Positions 9,511 through 17,075 of a stretch of 37,321 nt of DNA are shown here, in pieces; the first letter of the stretch is position 1; each line of letters begins with the position of its first letter. Source of the stretch: Candidatus Poribacteria bacterium (GTDB lineage: Bacteria > Poribacteria > WGA-4E > WGA-3G); the NCBI GenBank assembly GCA_022394775.1, contig JAGFCB010000238.1:1-37321 (forward strand). The letters run 5' to 3'. Under the pieces are notes generated by a model, which was not told where the DNA came from, made no database searches, and saw only the letters and a program-made list of their open reading frames with translations. Both the position numbers and the translations under genes were made by a program.

Positions 9511-11142
9511 ATGAAATATCTTAGCATACTCACGACTATTGTCTTAATCACGGCTTGTCTCGCTTTAGGTGCCAATTTACAGGCACAAACCGCAGAGACA
9601 CCTGAATTGCTATCACTTACTGATGTTGATACTGGATTAAACGCTGATATGACACGTACAGCCGGAATCTATACCAATCTAATGTGGGCCACCTATTGCA
9701 AAACGGACAAACGAAAACTCCACAAGAGTAAAACCGCCTATGATGCCTTGATTACAGAATTAAAGTTTGCTGATGAGTCCTCTACCTTCGTTGAGAACGA
9801 ACCCTTATCAGCACAAGGGGTAAGTTTTATTTACGCCGAGCGGGCAGTGCTGCGCTTTTCTAAATTGCAAGATATTAACGGCGCAGAAGAAGACGCAGAA
9901 AAAGCCATTCAATTCAACCCTGAAAATGTGAACGCAACATGGATCCTTGCGAAGATACTAACAACTCGGTTCATTTCTCAGGTGGAACGAGACAGAAATA
10001 GCGAAAGGGCTGTAGACTTAAAAGAAAGAATGTTTGCTACGCTAAAGCGTGTGGTTGAATTGAATCCTGACCATGATGAAGCACATTTTTATCTCGGTAG
10101 CATGGCGCGTGATTTTGAGGAACCTGAACTTGCTATCAAGGCTTTCAAGGCACTCACCCGTATTATTCCCTACGACCCCCGATACCATACAGAACTTGCC
10201 AAACTTTATGAAAGGCAAAATCGGTTTGATGAAGCCCTACAGTCTTACGAGAGGGTCGTAACAATCCAGCCCCAACAGATGAACACACGAAATCATCTTG
10301 GTCAACTTTACCTTCAGACAGGCGACTATCCCGCGGCAATTAAAACGTTTCTCACTGTTCTGGCATCAATTGAAGGTTCCCCAAATCGGATTTCAACTGA
10401 AATTGAGGCGCATCATGGGATTAGCCTCGCATATCAGGCACAGAATAACTTTGAAAAAGCCGAACATCACATCACACGCGCGGTAACCTTGTTAGAGACG
10501 CGCGCACTTTCAATGCGAGGTGGGACGCGCAGCAATCGTTCGAGAAGAGCTGAGATCAACGCTTTAGCCCAAAGCCTCCAAGATGCCCGCTATACGCTCG
10601 CGCAAATTTACCTTAGATTCAATAGACCTCAAAAGGCAGTAGATGCCTTTGCAAAGATTTTGGCTACTGATGCCAACTATGTGCCAGCACTCACTGGGAT
10701 TGGGATCGCTTACCAGATGATAGACGATCTGCCGCAAGCAGAAACCTACCTACGTAAGGCGATAGATCTGTCTGCAAATGGTGAACTACCTGATGCATAT
10801 AATGCATTAGGTTATCTTTATGCGGAGCAAGGGATTAAATTGGACGAAGCAGCAGCACTTGTTCGCCGGGCACTTAAAAGTGTACCCACGTCCGGGGCAT
10901 ACTTGGATAGTTTGGGGCTTATTTATTTTAAGCAAGGCAAACTTGATGCCGCTATAGAAAATTTGGAACAAGCACTTAAGTATATGCCTGATACACCTGA
11001 AATCCTTTTGCATCTTGCTGATGCCTACCTTGAAAAAGGGTTGGAAGATAAAGCCTTGGAGACTTTAGAGGCTGCCGTGCAACTTGAACCCGATAATGCC
11101 GAACTTCGTCAAAAACTTGACACCATCAGAGCTGGAAGATAA
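9511..11142 (+). CDS. Exported TPR-repeat protein
   Basis: The 543-residue protein starts with a hydrophobic signal segment (about 4-25, ending LQAQ). A Cys within ITAC near residue 16 leaves a lipoprotein alternative open. From about residue 185 to the end it consists of tetratricopeptide repeats, for example DEAHFYLGSMARDFEEPELA, TELAKLYERQNRFDEALQSY and LLHLADAYLEKGLEDKALET. TPRs are helical protein-binding scaffolds, so a role in an envelope complex is likely but the partner is unknown. It starts 27 bp after gyrA, with only a weak GGA upstream, and may be expressed by read-through. Confidence 0.85.
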   Translation: MKYLSILTTIVLITACLALGANLQAQTAETPELLSLTDVDTGLNADMTRTAGIYTNLMWATYCKTDKRKLHKSKTAYDALITELKFADESSTFVENEPLSAQGVSFIYAERAVLRFSKLQDINGAEEDAEKAIQFNPENVNATWILAKILTTRFISQVERDRNSERAVDLKERMFATLKRVVELNPDHDEAHFYLGSMARDFEEPELAIKAFKALTRIIPYDPRYHTELAKLYERQNRFDEALQSYERVVTIQPQQMNTRNHLGQLYLQTGDYPAAIKTFLTVLASIEGSPNRISTEIEAHHGISLAYQAQNNFEKAEHHITRAVTLLETRALSMRGGTRSNRSRRAEINALAQSLQDARYTLAQIYLRFNRPQKAVDAFAKILATDANYVPALTGIGIAYQMIDDLPQAETYLRKAIDLSANGELPDAYNALGYLYAEQGIKLDEAAALVRRALKSVPTSGAYLDSLGLIYFKQGKLDAAIENLEQALKYMPDTPEILLHLADAYLEKGLEDKALETLEAAVQLEPDNAELRQKLDTIRAGR

Positions 11143-11200
11143 TTTCCAAAGGTTAAACCATTCTGGAATGCTACGACTTTAGCAGTGGGTAGTCGAAAAG

Positions 11201-12898
11201 ATGAAAAACATAACAGTGCTTTCCACCCTCGCGCTACTGCTTTTCGGAATATCGTATCAGAGTTCGGCATATCTTTGCGGTACACCGCACTTGTCAGGCA
11301 CAAATCGACCTTGGCACAGGGCAAACACAATCCATCCGTCACCACCCGAAGTTCTGACACCTCCCGCACTACCGACTGCTCCGGCACTACCGATTGGTAT
11401 GGAACGCACCTTTTTCGCCCCTGACTTCAGGAGTAGGCAACAATACACTGTCTCCTCTGTGTTGCGTGGTGTCGGTAGTTTCTGTTATGTTTTTGTTGAA
11501 GAGTCTGAGTGGAATACACGTGTTACCACCGAAACGGTACAATCAATAGTGCGTGCTTTTGATGCTGCTACCCCCGCAAATCCACGGCTTGGAATTTATT
11601 CGACATTGGTAGATTCGTTTGGAGTACCGCCGGATATTGATGGAAACGGTAAGGTCATCTTACTCTTGCTCAATATTCGGGATACAAGTCCAGCAGACCG
11701 GTATACTGCAGGTTTTTTCAATCCGGCAGATCAAAATCGAGGCGTACTCAGGAATCCAGGATTCCGCCGATTTCCGATTCGTAGTAACGAAGCGGACATG
11801 TTGTATGTAGATACACAACCGCTTAATCCAAATAGTGAACTGGCTCACAATGTCATTGCACATGAACTCCTACATCTCATCCACTGGCAACATGATCCTC
11901 ATGAAGCAACCTGGGTTGATGAAGGGTGTGCCGGATACGCATCATTTCTCTGTGGCTATTCAGTGCAGGAACATGTCGCTGCATTTGAAAAAAAGCCTTC
12001 TATCTCACTTATATCGTGGTCCGAAACGGAAGCAGATTCACTACCACACTATGGTGCCGCTTTCCTCTGGATGCTCTATCTTCATGAGCAGCACGGTGGC
12101 ATAGAAACAGTAACTGAAATTGTCCGGAATCGTGGCACATCGCTTACTGGTATCGCAGATGCGCTCGCGTCAAAAGATGTTACGCAAAAAATTCCCGACA
12201 TCTTTATCAACTGGAAATTGGCGAACTATTTATCTGATTATCGTGCCGTTAAACTTTCGCTGATGCCTTACCGTTGGTACCGTTCTTACCCAACCGGCAC
12301 TCAAAACGGAAAACTCAGCAATTTTTCAGCTGACTATATCGGATTTGAGAACGCTGGTGGATTGACGCTCGGATTTTCAAGTGACGCATCTGCAAGCAGT
12401 GCCGCCCATACAATCGAATTTCATAACACCGGTGATGTCCGCGTCCAGACGCTAAAGTTGGCAGGTGGTAATTCTGGTTCTGTCGTGTTGTCGAATACCG
12501 TCACAGAGGCAATTTTGGTGCCGAGTTTGCAAACGGAAACGATCAATGCCGATACACACAGCACCAATTATCAATATAGTGCTACACGCGGCGCACATAT
12601 TACTATCGCTTCTACTGCGCTCCCAAATCCGGTGCACCCACGATACTGGGACATCATTGCCAGCTCAAGTGAATCTCTCGTTGGGTTAACTCTTACTATA
12701 ACCTTGGTGATCGTTGATAACACGATTGAACGTCCCTATAGGGAACCGCAAGCCATGTCTCAAGTCGCACAAGATTCACAGGACAGTTTCCTATATCGAT
12801 TCTCATTTCTTCTTGAACCGGAGATAGTTCCCGAATCTATCACATATCAGATTTCTCTTGATTCGAGAATTGTTGACACAGGTTCGCTAACCGAGTAA
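11201..12898 (+). CDS. Exported HExxH zinc metalloprotease (M6/M30-like)
   Basis: The 565-residue protein has a signal peptide (about 1-23, cleavage after QSSA) and a Pro-rich segment. The metalloprotease core carries HELLH (221-225) followed by HWQHDPHEATWVDEG, with Glu241 sixteen residues after the second His. The pattern HE-x-x-H...DEG fits gluzincin-type peptidases such as the M30 hyicolysin/M6 groups. Residues 385-565 look like beta-sandwich domains. It probably degrades extracellular proteins. The precise peptidase family is uncertain. It follows the TPR gene by 58 bp without a visible terminator. Confidence 0.78.
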   Translation: MKNITVLSTLALLLFGISYQSSAYLCGTPHLSGTNRPWHRANTIHPSPPEVLTPPALPTAPALPIGMERTFFAPDFRSRQQYTVSSVLRGVGSFCYVFVEESEWNTRVTTETVQSIVRAFDAATPANPRLGIYSTLVDSFGVPPDIDGNGKVILLLLNIRDTSPADRYTAGFFNPADQNRGVLRNPGFRRFPIRSNEADMLYVDTQPLNPNSELAHNVIAHELLHLIHWQHDPHEATWVDEGCAGYASFLCGYSVQEHVAAFEKKPSISLISWSETEADSLPHYGAAFLWMLYLHEQHGGIETVTEIVRNRGTSLTGIADALASKDVTQKIPDIFINWKLANYLSDYRAVKLSLMPYRWYRSYPTGTQNGKLSNFSADYIGFENAGGLTLGFSSDASASSAAHTIEFHNTGDVRVQTLKLAGGNSGSVVLSNTVTEAILVPSLQTETINADTHSTNYQYSATRGAHITIASTALPNPVHPRYWDIIASSSESLVGLTLTITLVIVDNTIERPYREPQAMSQVAQDSQDSFLYRFSFLLEPEIVPESITYQISLDSRIVDTGSLTE

Positions 12899-13059
12899 TA
12901 TTATAAAAACGCAGCGAGTCGCATCAGGCTCTTAGAATAGGAGCACACTTGATAAACTTGTTGCCTAAGTCAGTGCGTACTCGGTTTCCGATGTTAGTGA
13001 AAAACAATCTAATTTCCATTTTCTTCTCTTCAGTTAGGAACTTCAAAAAAGGGGAAAAC

Positions 13060-14022
13060 ATGCAACCTACACTTTATGCAGGAACAATTGGACAAAGTGT
13101 CTGGCACAGTACCGACAATGGCGACACTTGGCGCAGAGTTAGCAACGGACTCTTTCCGGAGGCGGATATTCGTGCCATAACTGTCAATCCAAGTGACTCA
13201 GACACCCTCTATGCCGGCACCGAAAATGGTATCTTCCGAACAAACAATGCGGCTGAATCGTGGCACCACCTTCCAAGTCCTTTGGATGGAAAAGAAGTTT
13301 GGTCAATTGCGATTGATCCAAAAACACCCGATACGGTTTATGCTGGCACGTGTCCTTCTGCGCTTTTCAAATCTACTGATGCTGGTGATAATTGGAAGCA
13401 ACTTGATGTTGATTTAGCACAAGAGTGCGAAGGTATTCCGATTATCCCACGTGTCACAACCTTTGTGATTGATCCCGAAGATTCACAGACGCTCTATGCT
13501 GGCATTGAAATTGATGGGATGCGTCTGAGCACTGACGGCGGTGAAACATGGACAGAACGCAGTGAAGGACTTAGCAGCTTGGATATTCACGGACTCTGTG
13601 TGGTTCCCGGTTCCCCGAAAACTATTATCGCAGCGACGAACAATGATGTTTGTGTAACAACAGATATGGGGCGGCAGTGGACACCCTTGAACGTTAAAGC
13701 ACATTATCCATGGCCCTATTGCCGTGCAGCGTTCTTTCTAAACGGGGATTCAGGCAGAGTGTTCATCGGTGCCGGGAATGGTCCACCGGGAGATCAGGGC
13801 GGAATCTTCTCAACGCGTGATGCTGGAAAAACATGGGACCGCGCTGACATTGGTAGAACTGCGAATAGCACCATCTGGACCTTCGCCCATAATCCAAATG
13901 TTGACAACTTCTTAATTGCCTGCAGTGTGAGTGGGCAACTTTACCGGAGTACAGATGCCGGCAATGCGTGGACCAAACTTTCACATGAATTTGGGGAAGT
14001 TCGCGCTTTAGCTATCGGATAG
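13060..14022 (+). CDS. Asp-box (BNR/sortilin-like) beta-propeller protein
   Basis: The 320-residue protein is built of repeated Asp-box motifs (S/T-x-D-x-G-x-x-W), one per propeller blade: STDNGDTW, STDAGDNW, STDGGETW, TTDMGRQW, TRDAGKTW and STDAGNAW, with repeats of TLYAGT between them. This is the fold of sialidases, sortilin and Ycf48-type proteins. No catalytic set was recognised, so the function is unknown. The frame is open from 12949, but ATG 13060 is chosen because AAGGGG lies just upstream and the propeller begins at once. There is no signal peptide from this start, which suggests a cytoplasmic protein. Confidence 0.8.
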   Translation: MQPTLYAGTIGQSVWHSTDNGDTWRRVSNGLFPEADIRAITVNPSDSDTLYAGTENGIFRTNNAAESWHHLPSPLDGKEVWSIAIDPKTPDTVYAGTCPSALFKSTDAGDNWKQLDVDLAQECEGIPIIPRVTTFVIDPEDSQTLYAGIEIDGMRLSTDGGETWTERSEGLSSLDIHGLCVVPGSPKTIIAATNNDVCVTTDMGRQWTPLNVKAHYPWPYCRAAFFLNGDSGRVFIGAGNGPPGDQGGIFSTRDAGKTWDRADIGRTANSTIWTFAHNPNVDNFLIACSVSGQLYRSTDAGNAWTKLSHEFGEVRALAIG

Positions 14023-14025
14023 TAC

Positions 14026-14055
14026 TTGACTTATTTTTGCAATTTGTGGTATGCT
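14026..14055 (+). promoter_or_regulatory. Extended -10 promoter before the lipoprotein gene
   Basis: TTGACT (14026-14031), an 18-nt spacer, and TATGCT (14050-14055) preceded by TGG, an extended -10 element. It begins 3 bp after the previous stop codon. Transcription would start near 14062. Confidence 0.55.
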
Positions 14056-14061
14056 GTTGGT

Positions 14062-14304
14062 AATTCGGCTTCCAATATACGCTAACACAGTTCACAACGC
14101 TAATTATAGTTAAAATCAACTGGGGGCAGCCCATCGTAGGAAGCCTAAGCCTTTTTGGTCTCAGATTCAGTTACTTATTTCCTCACGAGAGTGACGGAAG
14201 ATTTTTAGAAGCATGTAATGTTAGAACTGGTGTCAATTTTCGGTTTCTCAATGGCAGAAAATTTGACTCTTAAGTTACGCCCAAAACATAGGAGGCACAC
14301 TTCA
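14062..14304 (+). other. Long untranslated leader, no recognised structure
   Basis: About 240 nt separate the predicted transcription start from the GTG at 14305. The stretch 14120-14165 holds GC-richer complementary pieces (GGGGGCAGCCC, then AGGAAGCC and AAGCCTTTTTGG) that could fold. I could not match it to a known riboswitch. The upstream in-frame ATG at 14218 lacks a ribosome site. Confidence 0.35.
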
Positions 14305-15087
14305 GTGATACGTTTCTTTTCAACTCTATTCATACCACTGCTCTGCATTGCGATTGCGGGTTGTTTTAATACCTCTGGTGAGGTTGACATTGATACGCCG
14401 CCACCACTTAAGGAAGCAAAGCGCGTTGCAGTTACCTCATTCTATGCTGAAGCAAATTCGGCAGATGAGGTAGGCAAGTTAGGTGGAAGGATCAGCGTAA
14501 ACCTTGCAACTCGATTGGAACTCATATTCAAAGAGACAGAGTGGGTTTACGACATTTCAAATAAGGTGAAACCGATCGACGATAAACTCACAGAATTAGG
14601 GTTAACGTTGACGCAGGTATATGAAGACTATGCCTTGGCGGCAAAACTCGGACAGGCACTCGGCGTGGATATGGTTATCGTCGGGATGGTTGAAAAACCA
14701 AATTTAACTCGGCAGGATTTCAACCAACATCTTATGAAACAAGGCAGACAGGGTGGGATTTCCGGCACATCTACCTATATTCGCACGCGCCTGACCGCTA
14801 TTGGTCGTACCCGAGTTAAAGTTATTGATGTAAACTCAGCAGAGATCATTTTCAATAATCGCATCCGATCATACCTCAAGTATTGGTACGCCTACCAGAC
14901 ACAGATGAGCGAACAGCAGATCTTTAAGACTGAAATAGAAAGATTTGCTGATTTAGGGAAATATCTCCCGCTCAGGATCGCTTATAAGCTCCATCCAACC
15001 GGTTTTAAGTTGGAAGAAGAAGAGCAGATTCTGCTTAAACCGGATATTGTGTTAAAAGGGACAGGCGGCGTTGTTGAATTTAATTAA
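14305..15087 (+). CDS. CsgG/LpoB-like outer-membrane lipoprotein
   Basis: The 260-residue product starts with a lipoprotein signal: hydrophobic FFSTLFIPLLCIAIAG followed by a Cys in the lipobox IAGC. The mature part has KRVAVTSFYAE, a helix ending in TRLELIFKE, LGQALGVDMVIVGMVEKPN, and TRVKVIDVNSAEIIFNNRI. This alternation resembles the CsgG/LpoB/FlgO fold, in which a lipoprotein assembles on the outer membrane. The assignment is by pattern and the partner is unknown. The start is GTG 14305: AGGAGG lies 9 nt upstream and gives a normal signal peptide, whereas the longer frame from 14218 would put 29 charged residues before it. A hairpin terminator follows. Confidence 0.7.
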   Translation: MIRFFSTLFIPLLCIAIAGCFNTSGEVDIDTPPPLKEAKRVAVTSFYAEANSADEVGKLGGRISVNLATRLELIFKETEWVYDISNKVKPIDDKLTELGLTLTQVYEDYALAAKLGQALGVDMVIVGMVEKPNLTRQDFNQHLMKQGRQGGISGTSTYIRTRLTAIGRTRVKVIDVNSAEIIFNNRIRSYLKYWYAYQTQMSEQQIFKTEIERFADLGKYLPLRIAYKLHPTGFKLEEEEQILLKPDIVLKGTGGVVEFN

Positions 15088-15131
15088 CGCGTATAGGGCA
15101 ACCTATAATTGAGCCAGTTGTATCAAAGCAG

Positions 15132-15160
15132 TAGGCGCGGTTACAGACCGCGCCTATTTT
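15132..15160 (+). terminator. Rho-independent terminator hairpin
   Basis: TAGGCGCGGT (15132-15141) pairs perfectly with ACCGCGCCTA (15147-15156) over a 5-nt loop and is followed by TTTT. It ends the lipoprotein transcript and overlaps the stop codon of the convergent gene, so it may also serve that gene. Confidence 0.75.
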
Positions 15161-15632
15161 GTGAGCAGGCAAGATTCACGAAGTAATTTTCAAGTTGATG
15201 CGTGTACGCTTCACCATACTTCAAAAGATCGCAGGAAACATCATATAGTTCAGAGGGCGCAAGTTCTTGGTACGGGTTAACGATGTTTTCGTAATAGTCT
15301 AATGCCTTTATGAAAAAATCCAACGTCTTTTTATCAATGGCGTTATTTTGATAGAGTGTAAGAAAACTGTGGTGCTTTTGCTGCTGCGGTGTCTGCTCTT
15401 TAAATTCTATGATAACATTATTGATATCCACAGCGCGTTGGATAATCATAAGGAAACAGCTTTTTACGTAGGAATGCGTGATTCGGTCACCCTTGACGTA
15501 TGCTTCTCGACTATCCGGTAGACCATTTTGCAATTGCTCAAAGCATTCGTTCATGGATTCCAACTTAGATTTCACTGGGTTGAATCGGCGGGATGCTACC
15601 TTCTTCGGAGTTTTCTTGTTCTTTTTTCCCAT
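15141..15632 (-). CDS. HepT-like (DUF86-type) protein with degenerate active site
   Basis: The 163-residue helical protein begins with a Lys-rich tail and follows the HepT/DUF86 layout. SFVKSCFLM-like helix YVKSCFLMIIQRAVDINNVI corresponds to the family helix ending in ALDIAN. The segment DYYENIVNPY takes the place of the catalytic RNxxVHxY: Arg becomes Tyr, His becomes Asn, and the final Tyr remains. HepT proteins are toxins or RNases normally paired with an MntA nucleotidyltransferase, and none is adjacent. The gene is probably a lone, catalytically inactive relative. AAGGAAAGGA upstream makes the start convincing, and a dyad lies about 52 nt upstream. The family call is by eye. Confidence 0.5.
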   Translation of the reverse strand: MGKKNKKTPKKVASRRFNPVKSKLESMNECFEQLQNGLPDSREAYVKGDRITHSYVKSCFLMIIQRAVDINNVIIEFKEQTPQQQKHHSFLTLYQNNAIDKKTLDFFIKALDYYENIVNPYQELAPSELYDVSCDLLKYGEAYTHQLENYFVNLACSQNRRGL

Positions 15633-15683
15633 AGTATATTCCTTTCCTTGGTTGATTTTTGTCTTTTTGGTTTTCTCCTATTT

Positions 15684-15707
15684 TTTTAGACGTTAATAAG
15701 TCTAAAA
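15684..15707. promoter_or_regulatory. Dyad upstream of the HepT-like gene
   Basis: TTTTAGAC (15684-15691), 8 nt, then GTCTAAAA (15700-15707) is a perfect 8-bp inverted repeat. It lies 52-75 nt upstream of the minus-strand start, in the promoter zone. It could be an operator or a small hairpin. Confidence 0.45.
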
Positions 15708-15896
15708 GGTTGTAATTCACTTCTTTTTCTTACTTCCAGGAAAATAATTTTTTGAAGAAAAGTGAGGAGGCTTGCAACAAATAGGATAGTGTTAAATTGC
15801 TGATCCCTTCAAAAAAATCGGATCGGAAGACCCTACCTCATGGAAAGCAGGCACTCGGAAACGAAAAGTAAATATCCCTCTCGCCTGTCTTTAAAC
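15708..15896. other. Divergent spacer, possible imperfect hairpin
   Basis: Between the HepT-like gene and the oxidoreductase promoter, GTTGTAATTCACTT and AAGTGAGGAGGCTTGCAAC (within 15709-15780) can pair imperfectly into a long stem. I see no coding frame, tRNA or known RNA family here. Confidence 0.3.
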
Positions 15897-15926
15897 TTGG
15901 CATAATCTTTCCAAATATGCTAAAAT
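15897..15926 (+). promoter_or_regulatory. Extended -10 promoter for the oxidoreductase gene
   Basis: TTGGCA (15897-15902), an 18-nt spacer, and TAAAAT (15921-15926) preceded by TGC. The GTG start at 15966 is about 33 nt beyond the predicted transcription start. Confidence 0.6.
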
Positions 15927-15965
15927 TGGGAGGATGAACAATTCACGGGTAAAGTGAGGTAAACG

Positions 15966-16946
15966 GTGGAAGCAATTATCAGAACAGGTGATGGTGGACC
16001 GGAAGTACTGCAATTAGGCGAAGTACCGCCGCCACAACCGACAGAAACACAACTTTTGGTGGATGTCCATGCCACAGCCTTAAATCGAGCCGATACGATC
16101 CAACGGCGTGGTGGATACCCACCGCCGCCCGGTGAATCTGAGATACTCGGTTTAGAAATTGCTGGCACCGTCTCAGCAATGGGGAGTGCTGTTGACGGTG
16201 TAACAACAGGCGACCGGGTCTTTGGACTCGTTGGTGGTGGCGGTTACGCAGCACAAGCTGTCATTGATTACCGTATGGCGATGCCTATACCCGATGAATG
16301 GAGTTTTGAGCAAGCTGCAGCTGTCCCCGAAGTATTTTTTACGGCAAACGAAAATATTTTCACTTTAGGAGAATTATCAGCTGACGAAACGATTCTAATT
16401 CATGCCGGCGGGAGTGGTGTCGGAAGTGCCGGTGTCCAAATCTCTCATCATGCAGGGGCAAAGGTCTTTGTCACTGCGGGAACGTCGGAAAAGATTGAGA
16501 GATGTAAAGCACTCGGAGCAGTAGAAGGTATCAACTACAAAACAACCGACTTCACTACTGAAGTTAAACGTTTGACAGATGGAGCGGGTATTGATGTCGT
16601 TTTGGACTTCATCGGTGCTCCGTATCTTGAGCGGAACCTCTCCATACTCAAAACACAGGGACGGCTCTTACAAGTCGGATTAATCGGCGGTTCAACCGCA
16701 GAAATTAATCTCGGAGTAGTCATGCGCAATCGGCTCAAGATTATTGGCTCAGTCATGCGCCCACAGTCTATTGCGGAAAAAATTGCTATCACCCAGCGTT
16801 TTGGTGAGCGATGGTTACCGAAATTAAAACGTGGCACACTTCAACCGGTGATTGACACCATTTTTCCATTAGCAGAAGCACGACAAGCACATGAATATAT
16901 GGAAGCGAACCGTAATTTCGGTAAAATCCTTTTGAAAGTAAAATAA
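15966..16946 (+). CDS. NAD(P)H quinone oxidoreductase, PIG3/QorA family
   Basis: The 326-residue protein is a zinc-free member of the medium-chain dehydrogenase superfamily. The N-terminal GroES-like half shows ALNRADTIQRRGGYPPPPGE and GLEIAGTV. The Rossmann half has HAGGSGVGSAGVQ near 145-158 and ends with REFGKILLKVK-like NFGKILLKVK. NRADxxQRxGxYPPPPG is typical of the TP53I3 (PIG3) group. These enzymes reduce quinones one electron at a time with NADPH. The start is GTG with GAGG 8 nt upstream and a clear promoter. The neighbours share no evident pathway, so it is probably monocistronic. Confidence 0.9.
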   Translation: MEAIIRTGDGGPEVLQLGEVPPPQPTETQLLVDVHATALNRADTIQRRGGYPPPPGESEILGLEIAGTVSAMGSAVDGVTTGDRVFGLVGGGGYAAQAVIDYRMAMPIPDEWSFEQAAAVPEVFFTANENIFTLGELSADETILIHAGGSGVGSAGVQISHHAGAKVFVTAGTSEKIERCKALGAVEGINYKTTDFTTEVKRLTDGAGIDVVLDFIGAPYLERNLSILKTQGRLLQVGLIGGSTAEINLGVVMRNRLKIIGSVMRPQSIAEKIAITQRFGERWLPKLKRGTLQPVIDTIFPLAEARQAHEYMEANRNFGKILLKVK

Positions 16947-17075
16947 GAAAAATAAAGAAACCACATCTTGATAGAATACATATAAATTAATACACAAAAT
17001 TGTCGCTGTCAAAGCTACAACACCGCTTTTCAGGTTTAAGTAGTGGTTCTTGTAACAACCGATAACCATTAAAAA

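Noticed and set aside
15934..15957. Seven-codon leader peptide before the oxidoreductase
   Set aside because: Its GGGAGG directly abuts the ATG, leaving no proper spacing, and the codons show no attenuation pattern.
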